The position numbers and the translations under genes are program-made. A model generated the notes under the pieces. The model ran no database searches. It was not told where the DNA came from and saw only the letters and a program-made list of their open reading frames with translations. Positions 1 through 9,418 of a stretch of DNA of 64,000 bases are shown here, piece by piece. Within the stretch, counting starts at the first letter, position 1. Every line of letters begins with the position of its first letter. The stretch comes from Vibrio sinensis (GTDB lineage: Bacteria; Pseudomonadota; Gammaproteobacteria; Enterobacterales; Vibrionaceae): positions 297,665-361,664 of the forward strand of contig NZ_QVMU01000002.1 in assembly GCF_003605645.1 (NCBI RefSeq), read 5' to 3'.

Positions 1-71
1 TGTTGAATCAACACTAGGCCGATTACACCAATCGCCGCCAACAGGTAAATCACAAGTAGAACAGTAAACAT
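1..71 (-). CDS. secG: SecG preprotein translocase subunit (5' fragment)
   Basis: This is the N-terminal part of the inner-membrane SecG subunit of the SecYEG translocon, cut by the window edge. The minus strand from 71 reads MFTVLLVIYLLAAIGVIGLV and continues into LIQ, a hydrophobic first transmembrane helix typical of SecG. A GGTGGA ribosome binding site lies five bases before the ATG. Its place just downstream of glmM on the same strand is the conserved glmM-secG order of gammaproteobacteria. Only 23 codons are visible, so the call rests on this helix and on synteny. Confidence 0.8.
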   Translation of the reverse strand, partial: MFTVLLVIYLLAAIGVIGLVLIQ

Positions 72-237
72 TATTTCCACCTATGTTCCAAATTGTTGAG
101 CCAGCGCCGTTCAGAATAACATTCCAGAACAAGGCTAGCGCCCTCCATCTTGAAGGCCGAGCAATACTAACGAATGGAACTCTTCCTGACAAGCGAAAAA
201 TCACACTTTTTGATAACTCGATGCTCAACTGCTTAAA

Positions 238-270
238 AAAAGGGCAAAAGTATCTATCTTTCGCCCTTTA
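238..270 (-). terminator. Rho-independent terminator of glmM
   Basis: On the minus strand AAAGGGC (269-263) pairs with GCCCTTT (245-239), with a loop of about 17 bases that can pair further, followed by a run of T (plus-strand aaaaaa, 235-240). It lies 53 bp after the glmM stop codon and ahead of secG. Confidence 0.75.
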
Positions 271-322
271 GCCTGTTTAATAAGCGAATTAGGCTTCTAT
301 TTCAAACGCCTAACGCTATAAA

Positions 323-1663
323 TCAAAAGCTTGCCTTTACCGCATCCGCAATTTTCAACGCTGAACTTTGCACCAAATCGGCATCTTCACCCTCAACCAT
401 CACTCGGATTAGAGGCTCAGTACCAGACTTACGCAACAGGACTCGACCTTTATCTGCAAGTTCAGTTTCCACTTCTGTAACGGCATCAAGTACTGCTTGC
501 GCTTCTAGAGGATTGGAATCACCAGAGAAACGAACGTTTTCCAATACTTGCGGGTATAGCGTCATGCCTTGTGATAGATCGTTCAGTGACATATCGCTAC
601 CAACAATAGATGCTAATACTTGTAGCGCCGCTACAATGGCATCACCTGTGGTCACTTTGTCTAACAATATAACGTGGCCTGAGTTTTCAGCACCAATTTT
701 CCAACCTTTGGCTAATAGCTGTTCCATGACATAACGGTCACCGACAGCAGCACGCACAAATGGAATACCCAGTTGTTTTAGGCCATTTTCCATACCTAAG
801 TTGGTCATCAATGTTCCGACAACACCGCCTTTTAATTCGCCGCGGCGCAGAGCATCACGTGCGATGATATAAGCAATTTGGTCACCATCAACTTTGTTAC
901 CTAAATGGTCAACCATGATAATGCGATCGCCATCGCCATCAAATGCTAAACCAAGATGCGCTTGCTCTTCAACGACACGCTTTTGCAGCGCTCGTACATC
1001 AGTTGCACCCACTTCATGGTTAATATTAGTACCATTTGGCTCCACACCCATTGCAATAACATCAGCACCCAACTCGGTAAAGACATTAGGAGCAATGTGG
1101 TAAGTTGCACCGTGTGCACAATCTACAACGATTTTTAGTTTAGATAAGCTTAATTCTGTCGGGAATGTGCTCTTACAGAATTCAATATAGCGTCCGGCGG
1201 CGTCGTTTAAGCGAGTCGCTTTACCTAATTCACTCGACTCAACACATTCAATAGCTTTGTCTAACTCTGCTTCAATCGCTAGCTCGATGTCATCAGGAAG
1301 CTTGGTCCCCTCTGATGAGAAAAATTTAATGCCATTGTCATAATACGGGTTATGAGAAGCTGAAATAACGATACCCGCTTCAGCACGAAACGTCTGTGTT
1401 AAATAAGCCACTGCTGGTGTAGGCATTGGGCCAGTAAGAGTTGCTTGAAGACCTGCTGCGGCAAGGCCTGCTTCTAAAGCGGACTCAAGCATGTAACCAG
1501 AAATACGTGTATCTTTACCGATAATCACTTTTTTTGTGCCTTGCTTAGCAAGCACACGTCCAGCAGCCCAACCTAGTTTAAGAACGAAGTCTGGTGTAAT
1601 TGGATACTGCCCAACTTTCCCACGGACGCCGTCCGTACCAAAATAACGTCTTTTATCAGACAT
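323..1663 (-). CDS. glmM: Phosphoglucosamine mutase GlmM
   Basis: GlmM interconverts glucosamine-6-phosphate and glucosamine-1-phosphate in the cytoplasm, feeding UDP-GlcNAc synthesis for peptidoglycan and LPS. The 446-residue length is normal for the family. It starts with the YFGTDGVRG motif and carries the phosphoserine loop SASHNP (catalytic Ser about 103), the metal-binding DGDGDR loop near 243, and the C-terminal phosphate-binding [12 protein letters not shown]. The ATG is preceded by AAAAGGAAAA. It lies 23 bp downstream of folP on the same strand, so ftsH-folP-glmM is probably one transcription unit. A second member of the same superfamily, in the chitin operon at 39860, is clearly a different branch. 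Confidence 0.97.
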   Translation of the reverse strand: MSDKRRYFGTDGVRGKVGQYPITPDFVLKLGWAAGRVLAKQGTKKVIIGKDTRISGYMLESALEAGLAAAGLQATLTGPMPTPAVAYLTQTFRAEAGIVISASHNPYYDNGIKFFSSEGTKLPDDIELAIEAELDKAIECVESSELGKATRLNDAAGRYIEFCKSTFPTELSLSKLKIVVDCAHGATYHIAPNVFTELGADVIAMGVEPNGTNINHEVGATDVRALQKRVVEEQAHLGLAFDGDGDRIIMVDHLGNKVDGDQIAYIIARDALRRGELKGGVVGTLMTNLGMENGLKQLGIPFVRAAVGDRYVMEQLLAKGWKIGAENSGHVILLDKVTTGDAIVAALQVLASIVGSDMSLNDLSQGMTLYPQVLENVRFSGDSNPLEAQAVLDAVTEVETELADKGRVLLRKSGTEPLIRVMVEGEDADLVQSSALKIADAVKASF

Positions 1664-1686
1664 GAGTTTTCCTTTTTATTATCTAC

Positions 1687-2520
1687 TCAACGATTATCGT
1701 GTAACGCTTTAACCACTTTTATCGCATCGATTGTTTGTTCGAAATCGTGAACCCGAATAATCTGAGCGCCTTTCATTGCAGCAATTGTCGCACAGCTTAC
1801 ACTGGCCGCGACACAATCGGCAGGCGCTTTTTCTAGCAATTTGAATACCATCGACTTTCTCGACATTCCAGCTAAGATTGGCAATCCAAATTGGTGGAAT
1901 TGTTCAAGATGAGCGAGCATGTGATAGTTATGCTCAAGAGTTTTGCCAAAACCAAAGCCAGGATCAAGGATCAATTGACTCTTATCGATCCCAGCCGCTT
2001 CACAAACGGCAATTCGCTCTCGTAAAAACTCACCAACCTCTGAGATTAAATCATCATAACTTGGATTGGATTGCATGGTTCTCGGCTGCCCTTGCATATG
2101 CATTAAACAAATTGGCAGTTTTGCGTCCGCGGCCACCTGTAAGGCTCCGGGTTCTTGTAATGCTCGAACATCATTAATAATGTCAGCGCCGGCGAGTGCT
2201 GCTTGGCGCATCACCTCTGCTTTACTTGTGTCTATCGATATCCAAACATCATATCGCGCACGAATCGCCTCAATCACGGGGATAACGCGCATTAACTCAT
2301 CTTCTAACGAAACATCCGGTGCTCCTGGACGCGTCGATTCCCCACCGACATCAATAATAGTGACACCAGCGGCGATCATTCGCTCCACTTGTCGCAGTGC
2401 ATTGTCTAAAGAATTGAATTGCCCCCCATCAGAAAATGAATCCGGGGTTACGTTGAGAATCCCCATCACTTGGGGAGTGGTTAAATCGAGGGTTTTGTTA
2501 TTAGCTTTAATTTTCATCAT
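1687..2520 (-). CDS. folP: Dihydropteroate synthase FolP
   Basis: FolP condenses 6-hydroxymethyl-7,8-dihydropterin diphosphate with p-aminobenzoate in folate synthesis and is the target of sulfonamides. The 277-residue protein has the signature MGILNVTPDSFSDGG near residue 18, the DVGGESTRPGA loop near 60, and the late IRVHDF motif. Two ATGs stand in tandem (2520 and 2517). The only Shine-Dalgarno-like sequence is GGGG inside the 3' arm of the hairpin at 2529-2552, so translation may depend on hairpin opening. FolK, the preceding enzyme of the pathway, is also in this window at 61560. Confidence 0.97.
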   Translation of the reverse strand: MMKIKANNKTLDLTTPQVMGILNVTPDSFSDGGQFNSLDNALRQVERMIAAGVTIIDVGGESTRPGAPDVSLEDELMRVIPVIEAIRARYDVWISIDTSKAEVMRQAALAGADIINDVRALQEPGALQVAADAKLPICLMHMQGQPRTMQSNPSYDDLISEVGEFLRERIAVCEAAGIDKSQLILDPGFGFGKTLEHNYHMLAHLEQFHQFGLPILAGMSRKSMVFKLLEKAPADCVAASVSCATIAAMKGAQIIRVHDFEQTIDAIKVVKALHDNR

Positions 2521-2528
2521 AAATACAA

Positions 2529-2552
2529 AAACCCCGAGTTTCCTCGGGGTTT
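2529..2552 (-). terminator. Intercistronic terminator between ftsH and folP
   Basis: This is a perfect 10-bp stem, aaaccccgag / ctcggggttt (2529-2538 / 2543-2552). On the minus strand the loop is GAAA, a GNRA tetraloop, and TTTTTG follows. It lies after ftsH and only 8 bp before folP, so it probably attenuates read-through from ftsH into folP-glmM. Confidence 0.8.
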
Positions 2553-2568
2553 ATTAAATAAAACTCAA

Positions 2569-4545
2569 TTATTCAGCGTCTTTTTTCTCTGACACTTCAC
2601 TAGTTGGAGCTTCCTGAGAGGCTGCTTTAGTTTCAGTTTCAGAGTTTGTCTCTGCTGCTTCTACTGGCTTCTCTTCTGCTTTCGCTTCAGGTTGCTTCTC
2701 AGTTGGTTGGTTAGATGGATTATCTCCCCAACCAGCAGGTTCACGGATGTCTGCTTTACGATTCATTAGGTCTTCAATTTGACCTGCATCGATGGTTTCA
2801 TATTTCACCAATGCATCTTTCATCGTATGCATAATATCCATGTTCTCTTCTAGGATTTGACGAGCACGAGCGTAGTTACGGTCGATGATAATACGAACTT
2901 CATCATCAATTAACTTCGCCGTATCTTCAGACATATGTTTAGTCTGAGTTACGCTACGACCTAAGAAAACTTCACCTTCATCTTCTGCATATAGCAGAGG
3001 ACCTAGTTTTTCAGAGAAGCCCCACTGCGTTACCATTTTACGAGCAATATCGGTTGCGCGCTCAATATCATTTGATGCGCCCGTTGATACTTTGTCTTTG
3101 CCGTAAATTAGCTCTTCAGCTAGACGACCGCCGTACAAGCTAGAGATCATAGACTCTAGGTGTTGACGATTCATGCTCACACGATCTTGCTCAGGCAGAT
3201 ACATAGTCACACCCAAAGCACGGCCACGAGGAATGATCGACACCTTGTACACTGGATCGTGCTCTGGTACTAAACGACCAACAATAGCGTGACCCGCTTC
3301 ATGATATGCTGTCGATTCTTTGGTTTCTTCTGAAAGAACCATTGAACGACGTTCTGCACCCATCATGATTTTGTCTTTCGCTAGCTCAAACTCAACCATA
3401 GAAACGTTGCGCTTGTTACCACGCGCAGCAAATAGAGCCGCCTCGTTAACTAAGTTAGCTAAGTCTGCACCAGAAAAGCCAGGTGTACCACGTGCAATCA
3501 GTGATGGTTCAACATCACCCGATAGCGGTACTTTACGCATATGAACTTTAAGAATCTGTTCACGACCACGCACATCTGGCAAACCAACCACTACTTGACG
3601 GTCAAAACGACCAGGACGAAGTAACGCTGGGTCTAGTACGTCAGGACGGTTAGTTGCAGCGATAACGATAATACCCTCGTTACCCTCGAAACCATCCATC
3701 TCAACCAACATTTGGTTTAGTGTTTGTTCACGTTCATCATGACCGCCACCAACACCAGCGCCACGTTGGCGACCTACAGCATCGATTTCATCAATAAAGA
3801 TGATACAAGGCGCGGCTTTTTTCGCTTGTTCGAACATGTCACGTACACGAGATGCACCAACACCCACAAACATTTCAACGAAATCAGAACCTGAAATAGT
3901 AAAGAACGGTACTTTTGCTTCACCAGCAATCGCTTTAGCAAGCAAAGTTTTACCTGTACCTGGAGGACCCACCATCAGTACGCCTGTTGGGATTTTACCG
4001 CCAAGTTTCTGGAATCGGCTTGGATCACGTAGGTAATCAACTAGCTCTTTCACATCTTCTTTAGCTTCATCACAACCAGCTACGTCAGCAAACGTCGTTT
4101 TGATTTGCTCTTCGCTCATCATACGCGCTTTGCTCTTACCGAAAGACATGGCACCTTTACCGCCACCGCCTTGCATTTGACGCATGAAGAAAATCCATAC
4201 ACCAATAAGTAAGATCATTGGGAACCATGAGATAAAGATAGTGCCAAGCAAGCTTTGCTCTTCTGGCGGTGTACCTTGTACCTTCACGTTTTGGTTAATA
4301 AGATCATCAAGTAGCTTCTGGTCGTACACAGGCATGTAAGTTACATACTTAGCACCACCACCACGACGAATAAATGAAATCTCGCCATCTTTAAAGGTTG
4401 CTTCTTGAATCTGGCCTTGGCCAACTTCCTGTACAAAAGTGGTGTAATCCACTGCTCTGCCATTGCTCTCACCAGGGCCAAAGCTCTGGAAAACCGACAT
4501 CAATACGACGGCGATAACAAGCCACAGAATTAAATTTTTTGCCAT
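2569..4545 (-). CDS. ftsH: ATP-dependent zinc metalloprotease FtsH
   Basis: FtsH is a membrane-anchored hexameric AAA+ protease that degrades unassembled membrane proteins and regulators such as LpxC and sigma32. Counting from the chosen start MAKNLILW, a transmembrane helix spans about 4-22, a periplasmic domain follows, and a second helix lies at about 98-121. The AAA module has Walker A GPPGTGKT (193-200), Walker B IIFIDEID and the second region of homology. The protease has the zinc motif HEAGH (415-419). The reading frame opens nine bases earlier with TTG (4554), but ATG at 4545 matches family starts. The C-terminus is a Glu/Ala-rich, low-complexity tail. It follows rlmE by about 100 bp. 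Confidence 0.97.
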   Translation of the reverse strand: MAKNLILWLVIAVVLMSVFQSFGPGESNGRAVDYTTFVQEVGQGQIQEATFKDGEISFIRRGGGAKYVTYMPVYDQKLLDDLINQNVKVQGTPPEEQSLLGTIFISWFPMILLIGVWIFFMRQMQGGGGKGAMSFGKSKARMMSEEQIKTTFADVAGCDEAKEDVKELVDYLRDPSRFQKLGGKIPTGVLMVGPPGTGKTLLAKAIAGEAKVPFFTISGSDFVEMFVGVGASRVRDMFEQAKKAAPCIIFIDEIDAVGRQRGAGVGGGHDEREQTLNQMLVEMDGFEGNEGIIVIAATNRPDVLDPALLRPGRFDRQVVVGLPDVRGREQILKVHMRKVPLSGDVEPSLIARGTPGFSGADLANLVNEAALFAARGNKRNVSMVEFELAKDKIMMGAERRSMVLSEETKESTAYHEAGHAIVGRLVPEHDPVYKVSIIPRGRALGVTMYLPEQDRVSMNRQHLESMISSLYGGRLAEELIYGKDKVSTGASNDIERATDIARKMVTQWGFSEKLGPLLYAEDEGEVFLGRSVTQTKHMSEDTAKLIDDEVRIIIDRNYARARQILEENMDIMHTMKDALVKYETIDAGQIEDLMNRKADIREPAGWGDNPSNQPTEKQPEAKAEEKPVEAAETNSETETKAASQEAPTSEVSEKKDAE

Positions 4546-4653
4546 GTCACTCAAGGTGTCAGCCTCTCGATAACTAATTGTAATTAAAGGTAGGGTACTA
4601 CAGTTTGAAAACTGTAGCTATAGTGTTAACTCTCTCTTATACAAAGGAAATAG

Positions 4654-5283
4654 TTAACCTTTGTAACCAGTGGCTACGATAAACACTTCACGGGAACGAG
4701 CTCGAGAAGAATCTGGTTTTCTTACTTTTACGGTTTTGAACATATCGCGGACATCTTTTACGTATTGATCAAACCCTTCGCCTTGGAAGACTTTAACAAC
4801 AAAGCTACCATTTGTGGCTAGAACTTGTCGACACATATCCAATGCCAATTCAACTAAATACATGGCTCTTGGCTGGTCTACAGAATTGTTACCAGCAATA
4901 TTAGGCGCCATATCTGACATCACTACATCAACCATTGCTGGTTGGATTCTCTCTAAAAGAGCTTCTAATACAGCTTCGTCACGAAAATCGCCTTGTAAGA
5001 AACTCACACCAGCGATTGGGTCCATAGGCAACAAATCGCATGCAATTATTTGCCCACTATCCCCTACTATCTTAGCAGCATATTGAGACCAACCACCGGG
5101 TGCAGCTCCCAAATCGACAATCGTCATACCAGAAGATAGCAATTTATCTTTTGTTTGGATCTCTTCCATTTTGAAATATGCACGTGAACGATAGCCTTTT
5201 TTTCTCGCTTCATTCGCATACTTATCATCAAAGTGTTCTTTCAACCAGCGGCCTGAACTTGCCGAGTGTTTTTGTTTACTCAT
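4654..5283 (-). CDS. rlmE: 23S rRNA (uridine-2'-O-)-methyltransferase RlmE
   Basis: RlmE (FtsJ/RrmJ) methylates the 2'-O of U2552 in the A-loop of 23S rRNA and is heat-induced in E. coli. The 209-residue length is typical. The SAM-binding motif [12 protein letters not shown] lies near residue 57, the motif MSDMAPN near 124, and the K-D-K catalytic set fits RSRAYFK (Lys38), the DMAP Asp and FVVKVF (Lys). The gene precedes ftsH on the same strand, the conserved rlmE-ftsH pair, and diverges from yhbY. Confidence 0.97.
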   Translation of the reverse strand: MSKQKHSASSGRWLKEHFDDKYANEARKKGYRSRAYFKMEEIQTKDKLLSSGMTIVDLGAAPGGWSQYAAKIVGDSGQIIACDLLPMDPIAGVSFLQGDFRDEAVLEALLERIQPAMVDVVMSDMAPNIAGNNSVDQPRAMYLVELALDMCRQVLATNGSFVVKVFQGEGFDQYVKDVRDMFKTVKVRKPDSSRARSREVFIVATGYKG

Positions 5284-5421
5284 TCTAATCCTAATAAGCT
5301 ACAAAAAGGAGCTATAGTTTTAATAGGCCCAGCCTATTGCTCAATAAATTATAGTCTTCCGCAATAGATGGCGTTAAAATAACTTTTTTCAACCCTTATA
5401 TTAAAGAAAATTGGCCGCGAA

Positions 5422-5718
5422 ATGAACCTAAGCACCAAACAAAAGCAGCACCTAAAAGGCCTAGCACACAGTCTAAAACCTGTTGTACTACTAGGCGCAA
5501 ATGGACTTACTGAAGCTGTTCTAGCGGAAATTGAAATCGCTTTAAACCATCACGAACTGATTAAAGTTAAGATCGCATCTGAAGATCGCGAAACTAAAGT
5601 TTTAATTGTTGATGCTATCATTCGTGAAACTGGCGCTGAAAAAGTGCAAGTTATCGGTAAGACACTTGTTCTTTACCGTCAAACAGAAGAGCGTAAGATC
5701 GAGCTTCCACGTAAATAA
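5422..5718 (+). CDS. yhbY: Ribosome assembly RNA-binding protein YhbY
   Basis: This is a 98-residue CRS1-YhbY (CRM) domain protein. Family members bind pre-50S particles and help ribosome assembly. The GxxG-type loop is visible as LLGANGLT near residues 23-30, followed by the conserved IKVKI strand. It is transcribed divergently from rlmE, as in enterobacteria, and ends in a strong shared terminator with greA. Confidence 0.95.
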   Translation: MNLSTKQKQHLKGLAHSLKPVVLLGANGLTEAVLAEIEIALNHHELIKVKIASEDRETKVLIVDAIIRETGAEKVQVIGKTLVLYRQTEERKIELPRK

Positions 5719-5744
5719 TTGCTTTTGCTTTATTTACTAACAAG

Positions 5745-5769
5745 AAAAGGTCGCCAATGGCGACCTTTT
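5745..5769. terminator. Bidirectional terminator between yhbY and greA
   Basis: This is an 11-bp stem, aaaaggtcgcc (5745-5755) / ggcgacctttt (5759-5769), with a three-base loop. T runs follow in both directions, so it can serve the convergent yhbY and greA genes. Confidence 0.9.
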
Positions 5770-5787
5770 TGATTTTATTGTTTAGCG

Positions 5788-6261
5788 TTACATGTATTTT
5801 ACGCTATCAATTTCGTAGTCTTTAGCACCACCAGGAGTGGTAATGGAAACTTCATCGCCTTCCATCTTACCAATCAAACCACGGGCAATCGGCGAGCTTA
5901 CTGAGATTCGGCCTTGTTTAATATCAGCTTCATCATCGCCTACGATTTGGTAAGTTTTCTCTTCATCGGTATCACAATCGATCAACGTCACTGTTGAACC
6001 GAAGATAACCTTACCTGTGTTATCCATTTTTGTTACATCAATGACCTGAGCAACAGATAACTTGTATTCAATATCGCGAATCTGCGCTTCACAAATGCCT
6101 TGCTCTTCACGCGCAGCGTGATATTCCGCATTCTCTTTTAAGTCACCCAATTCACGAGCTTCAGCAATCGCTTGAGTAATAAGCGGGCGAAGCTTAAGTA
6201 GTCGTTCTAGTTCTTCACGTAGCTGCTGTTCGCCACGTAGTGTCATTGGAACCTTTTCCAT
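5788..6261 (-). CDS. greA: Transcription elongation factor GreA
   Basis: GreA enters the secondary channel of RNA polymerase and stimulates cleavage of backtracked transcripts. The 157-residue product has the N-terminal coiled coil with the acidic tip motif [13 protein letters not shown] (about 40-52) and the C-terminal [24 protein letters not shown] region. ATG at 6264 is only three bases from the GAGG site, whereas ATG at 6261 has a six-base spacing and fits family starts, so 6261 is preferred. A terminator-like hairpin sits in the leader, see 6303-6325. Confidence 0.96.
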   Translation of the reverse strand: MEKVPMTLRGEQQLREELERLLKLRPLITQAIAEARELGDLKENAEYHAAREEQGICEAQIRDIEYKLSVAQVIDVTKMDNTGKVIFGSTVTLIDCDTDEEKTYQIVGDDEADIKQGRISVSSPIARGLIGKMEGDEVSITTPGGAKDYEIDSVKYM

Positions 6262-6302
6262 CATCTACCTCAATGCCAAACTAATCTTTGGACAATACAA
6301 AA

Positions 6303-6325
6303 CCACCTAATCAGAGACTAGGTGG
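6303..6325 (-). terminator. Leader terminator upstream of greA (GraL-like)
   Basis: On the minus strand CCACCTA (6325-6319) pairs with TAGGTGG (6309-6303) and is followed by TTTTG, about 40 bp before the greA start. E. coli greA also has a leader terminator that releases the small RNA GraL. This hairpin has the matching position and direction. The assignment as a GraL equivalent is inference. Confidence 0.6.
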
Positions 6326-6639
6326 GGGGTTAATTAATCAATTTACTCTAGTGTAAACAAAGTTGGGGACTAAATCATCTTAATTCAATATGAGTCCGCT
6401 AATAGCCAATCCAGTGCACAAGATCTCCCAAATATTAGCTAAAAATAATTGCTAACTGACTGATTCATTGCTCAGTCTCACACCATGCAAACTAAAAAAA
6501 AATAAACATTCGTCGCATTTTTTACTTCATCAAAACGACAAATACCCCAATCAAATCAGCTTGTTGATTTTTTTTTACCATTAATAAAACATCGTTCAAT
6601 AATCTAATTTATATCATTTTACTAACTTGAGGAGGAACT

Positions 6640-6714
6640 TTGACGGTAAAACTGAACTCACGATTTGCTCGCAGCATAGAGTCAGTTGGTACCCTTTTAT
6701 CTAAGCCGACCTGA
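6640..6714 (+). CDS. Possible small leader ORF upstream of ompU
   Basis: A TTG codon at 6640 follows a near-perfect Shine-Dalgarno sequence (GAGGAGG, 6629-6635) by five bases. It opens a 24-codon frame beginning TVKLNSRFARSIES after the start residue and stopping at TGA 6712-6714. It lies about 100 bp before the ompU start. The strong site is unexpected in a leader, but the TTG start and lack of a known homologue make this tentative. It could instead be part of an RNA structure or an sRNA target. Confidence 0.3.
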   Translation: MTVKLNSRFARSIESVGTLLSKPT

Positions 6715-6815
6715 CCATTGTGCCTACTTGCAGCAAACATCGAAAGCAATCAAACACCTTACGTAGGTTGCTTTACAAAACATTGATTTATGGACAGTGA
6801 ATTAGGATTAATAAC

Positions 6816-7832
6816 ATGAACAAAACTCTGATTGCTCTAGCAGTATCAGCTGCTGCAATGGCTTCTGGCGCAAACGCGGCTGAACTATACAACCAAGATG
6901 GTACTACGCTAGACATGGGTGGTCGCGCAGAAGCTCGTCTATCTCTAAAAGATGGCAAAGCTGAAGACAAAACTCGTGTACGTCTAAACTTCCTAGGTAA
7001 AACTCAAATCACTGACGGTCTATACGGTGTTGGCTTCTACGAAGGTGAATTTGTTACTAACCCTACAACTATTAAAGGTTTAGACGGTAAAGAAACAACA
7101 TTTGATTCTCTTGATAACCGTTATGCATACGCTGGACTTGGCGGTGCATTTGGTGAAATCACTTACGGTAAAAACGACGGTGCACTAGGCGTAATCACTG
7201 ACTTCACTGATATCATGGCTTACGCAGGCAACACTGCAGCAGATAAAATTGCAGTTGCTGACCGTACTGATAACATGATTTCGTACAAAGGCCAATTTGC
7301 TGACCTAGGTGTTAAAGCAAGCTACCGTTTCGCAGACCGAACTGATAACAAAACAACTGGTGGCTATTCTGACGACAAACAAGACGGTTACTCACTATCT
7401 GCTATCTATGCACTAGGTGATACTGGTGCTCGCGTTGGTGCGGGTTACGCAGATCAAGATCAAGCAAACGAATACATGTTGTCTGCTTCTTATGCATTCA
7501 GCGATGTTTACTTCGCGGGTGTATTTACTGATGGTCAACTACAAGACAACAATGGTGACTACACAGGTTATGAACTAGCAGCAGCTTACACGCTAGGTCA
7601 AACTGTATTCACATCTACGTACAACAATGCTGAAACTAACAAAGCAACATCTGCAGACAACTTTGCAATTGATGCTTCTTACTACTTCAAGCCAAACTTC
7701 CGTGGTTACGTTTCATACAACTTTAACCTAATCAGCACTGGTGATGATCTAGGTAAAGCTGGCGGCAACGTTAAAGCAACTAAAGCTGATGCTGAAGATG
7801 AGCTAGCATTTGGTCTACGTTACGACTTCTAA
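6816..7832 (+). CDS. ompU: Outer-membrane general porin OmpU
   Basis: This is a trimeric beta-barrel porin of the outer membrane, the major Vibrio porin controlled by ToxR in V. cholerae. The 338-residue precursor has a signal peptide ending at ANA-AEL (about residue 21). It continues with the OmpU hallmarks MGGRAEARLSLKDGK, GALGVITDFTDIMAY and FKPNFRGYVSYNFN, and ends with the C-terminal Phe (LRYDF) recognised by the BAM complex. An AGGATTA site precedes the ATG. It lies between greA and dacB, as in V. cholerae. Confidence 0.95.
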   Translation: MNKTLIALAVSAAAMASGANAAELYNQDGTTLDMGGRAEARLSLKDGKAEDKTRVRLNFLGKTQITDGLYGVGFYEGEFVTNPTTIKGLDGKETTFDSLDNRYAYAGLGGAFGEITYGKNDGALGVITDFTDIMAYAGNTAADKIAVADRTDNMISYKGQFADLGVKASYRFADRTDNKTTGGYSDDKQDGYSLSAIYALGDTGARVGAGYADQDQANEYMLSASYAFSDVYFAGVFTDGQLQDNNGDYTGYELAAAYTLGQTVFTSTYNNAETNKATSADNFAIDASYYFKPNFRGYVSYNFNLISTGDDLGKAGGNVKATKADAEDELAFGLRYDF

Positions 7833-7870
7833 TTTTCGCCACTAGACTTAATGTCTGTCGAAAATATAAG

Positions 7871-7900
7871 ACACCCGCTAAACTAGCGGGTGTTTTTTTT
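7871..7900 (+). terminator. Terminator of ompU
   Basis: Ten-base arms acacccgcta (7871-7880) and tagcgggtgt (7884-7893) with a three-base loop are followed by a run of seven or more T, 38 bp after the ompU stop. Confidence 0.92.
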
Positions 7901-7948
7901 ACTCGTTATACTCAATTCATCACCCATCAAACCGAGTCTCCAAACACT

Positions 7949-9418
7949 ATGTTGTTGCGAAACACTCCGTTATTACATCGTTCCTCATCATTGCGTATTC
8001 TGCTGTTACTCATCGTGAGTCTTTTATCTACGACCTCTCAAGCTTATTCACCAATCGATGAGTTGCCTTACGGAAGCCGCACATCAGTGGTAATCGAAAG
8101 TTTAGCCAGCAACAAAGTGCTCGAATCCACCCCAAACCGTGAGCAGTTTTTCCCTCCCGCCAGTACGCTAAAATTGGTCACTGCGCTAGCGGCAAAACTT
8201 GAACTCGGCAATGATTTCTCATTTCAAACCAAACTGTTGAGATCGGGCAATGACCTCGTCATTCAATTTGATGGCGACCCAACCCTCACAACTCAAGATC
8301 TGAGCAATTTACTAAAACTAGCCCGACAGCAATTAGGTAACACGATTGAGGGTGATCTGTGGTTAGATGTCAGTGCTTTCAATGGCTACGACCGCGCTAT
8401 CGGCTGGCCTTGGGATATTTTAGGTGTTTGCTATAGTGCCCCATCTTCTGCCATTACCTTGGATGGCAACTGCATACAAGCGGCGATTTATACCCAAACT
8501 GATGGCACCACTCGCGTTAATGTTCCTCAACACTACCCTGTGTATGTGACAACAGAGGCGAAAACCGTATCGAAAATTGAACGAGAAAGTACTCGCTGTG
8601 ATTTAGAACTCATCCCATCGCAGGACAACCACTATCAACTCTCCGGTTGCTTACAAGAACGCAGCAAACCCTTGCCACTCAAATTTGCCGTTCAAAACCC
8701 AAATCTATATGCGCAGCGTGTTATTAGCAGCCAGCTTTCACAACTGAACATAAAACTATTAGGTCAAATTAGAATTGGCACGCCAAATCAGCAAAAAAGT
8801 CAGCAAAAAATGACCCAACTTGCAACGCACCAATCTGCAAAGCTTCCTGAGCTGCTAGATTTGATGCTCAAACGTTCGGATAACCTCATTGCAGATAACC
8901 TCACCAAAACAATTGGTCGAGAGTTCTTTCATCAGGCAGGTAACTTCACTAATGGTACGGAAGCGATCAAGCAAATCATCTTATCCAATACCGGAGTTAA
9001 TATTAGCCACAGTAAAATGGTGGATGGTTCAGGTTTATCTCGCAATAACCGTTTTACCAATAAAGATATGGCAGCAATTCTTCGCTACATCTGGCGTAAT
9101 GACCAAACACTCCAGCTAATTAAGCTAATGCCGACCGCAGGAACAGATGGCACACTCAAATATCGCAGTAGCATGCGAAAGCCGCCAATAAAAGGTAAGA
9201 TCATAGCAAAAAGTGGGTCACTTTATGGAAGCTACAACATGGCGGGGTACGGTCTGAACACTAACGGACAACCGAGCACCTTGTTCGTGCAATATGTCGC
9301 TGATTATCATCCAGAAAAAAGAAGCGACCGCCCTGCGACAGTCGCTCCTATCACTGCATTTGAAACCTTGTTTTATCAAGATATCGTGCGATTTAGTCAA
9401 GCAATCCCTAAGAAGTGA
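7949..9418 (+). CDS. dacB: D-alanyl-D-alanine carboxypeptidase/endopeptidase PBP4
   Basis: Penicillin-binding protein 4 is a periplasmic class C low-molecular-weight PBP that trims and cleaves peptidoglycan cross-links. The 489-residue protein has an N-terminal signal peptide (hydrophobic LRILLLLIVSLLS, cleavage near SQA-Y). The SxxK nucleophile is in PPASTLKL (Ser about 62), SxN is in RSDNLIADN, and the KTG-like motif is AKSGSLYGS. A domain insert lies between the first two motifs, as in E. coli DacB. Its 3' end overlaps that of the convergent mgtE-like gene by 22 bp, with no terminator between them. Confidence 0.95.
   Translation: MLLRNTPLLHRSSSLRILLLLIVSLLSTTSQAYSPIDELPYGSRTSVVIESLASNKVLESTPNREQFFPPASTLKLVTALAAKLELGNDFSFQTKLLRSGNDLVIQFDGDPTLTTQDLSNLLKLARQQLGNTIEGDLWLDVSAFNGYDRAIGWPWDILGVCYSAPSSAITLDGNCIQAAIYTQTDGTTRVNVPQHYPVYVTTEAKTVSKIERESTRCDLELIPSQDNHYQLSGCLQERSKPLPLKFAVQNPNLYAQRVISSQLSQLNIKLLGQIRIGTPNQQKSQQKMTQLATHQSAKLPELLDLMLKRSDNLIADNLTKTIGREFFHQAGNFTNGTEAIKQIILSNTGVNISHSKMVDGSGLSRNNRFTNKDMAAILRYIWRNDQTLQLIKLMPTAGTDGTLKYRSSMRKPPIKGKIIAKSGSLYGSYNMAGYGLNTNGQPSTLFVQYVADYHPEKRSDRPATVAPITAFETLFYQDIVRFSQAIPKK

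Larger units (their letters stand above)
6265..6815. other. greA-ompU intergenic region
   Basis: This divergent control region of about 550 bp is A/T-rich. It holds the greA leader hairpin (6303-6325), several A and T tracts between 6490 and 6620 of the kind bound by ToxR-like or H-NS-like proteins, and a roughly 200-base ompU leader containing a GAGGAGG site and a short ORF (6640-6714). The ompU promoter itself could not be fixed by eye. Confidence 0.5.

Noticed and set aside
73..148. Minus-strand ORF MEGASLVLECYSERRW..., stop overlapping the secG start
   Set aside because: The overlapping stop is suggestive, but there is no Shine-Dalgarno sequence before its ATG and the sequence has no recognisable relative.
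83..271. Plus-strand ORF of 62 codons between secG and glmM
   Set aside because: It has no ribosome binding site, it contains the glmM terminator in antisense, and its composition is not protein-like.
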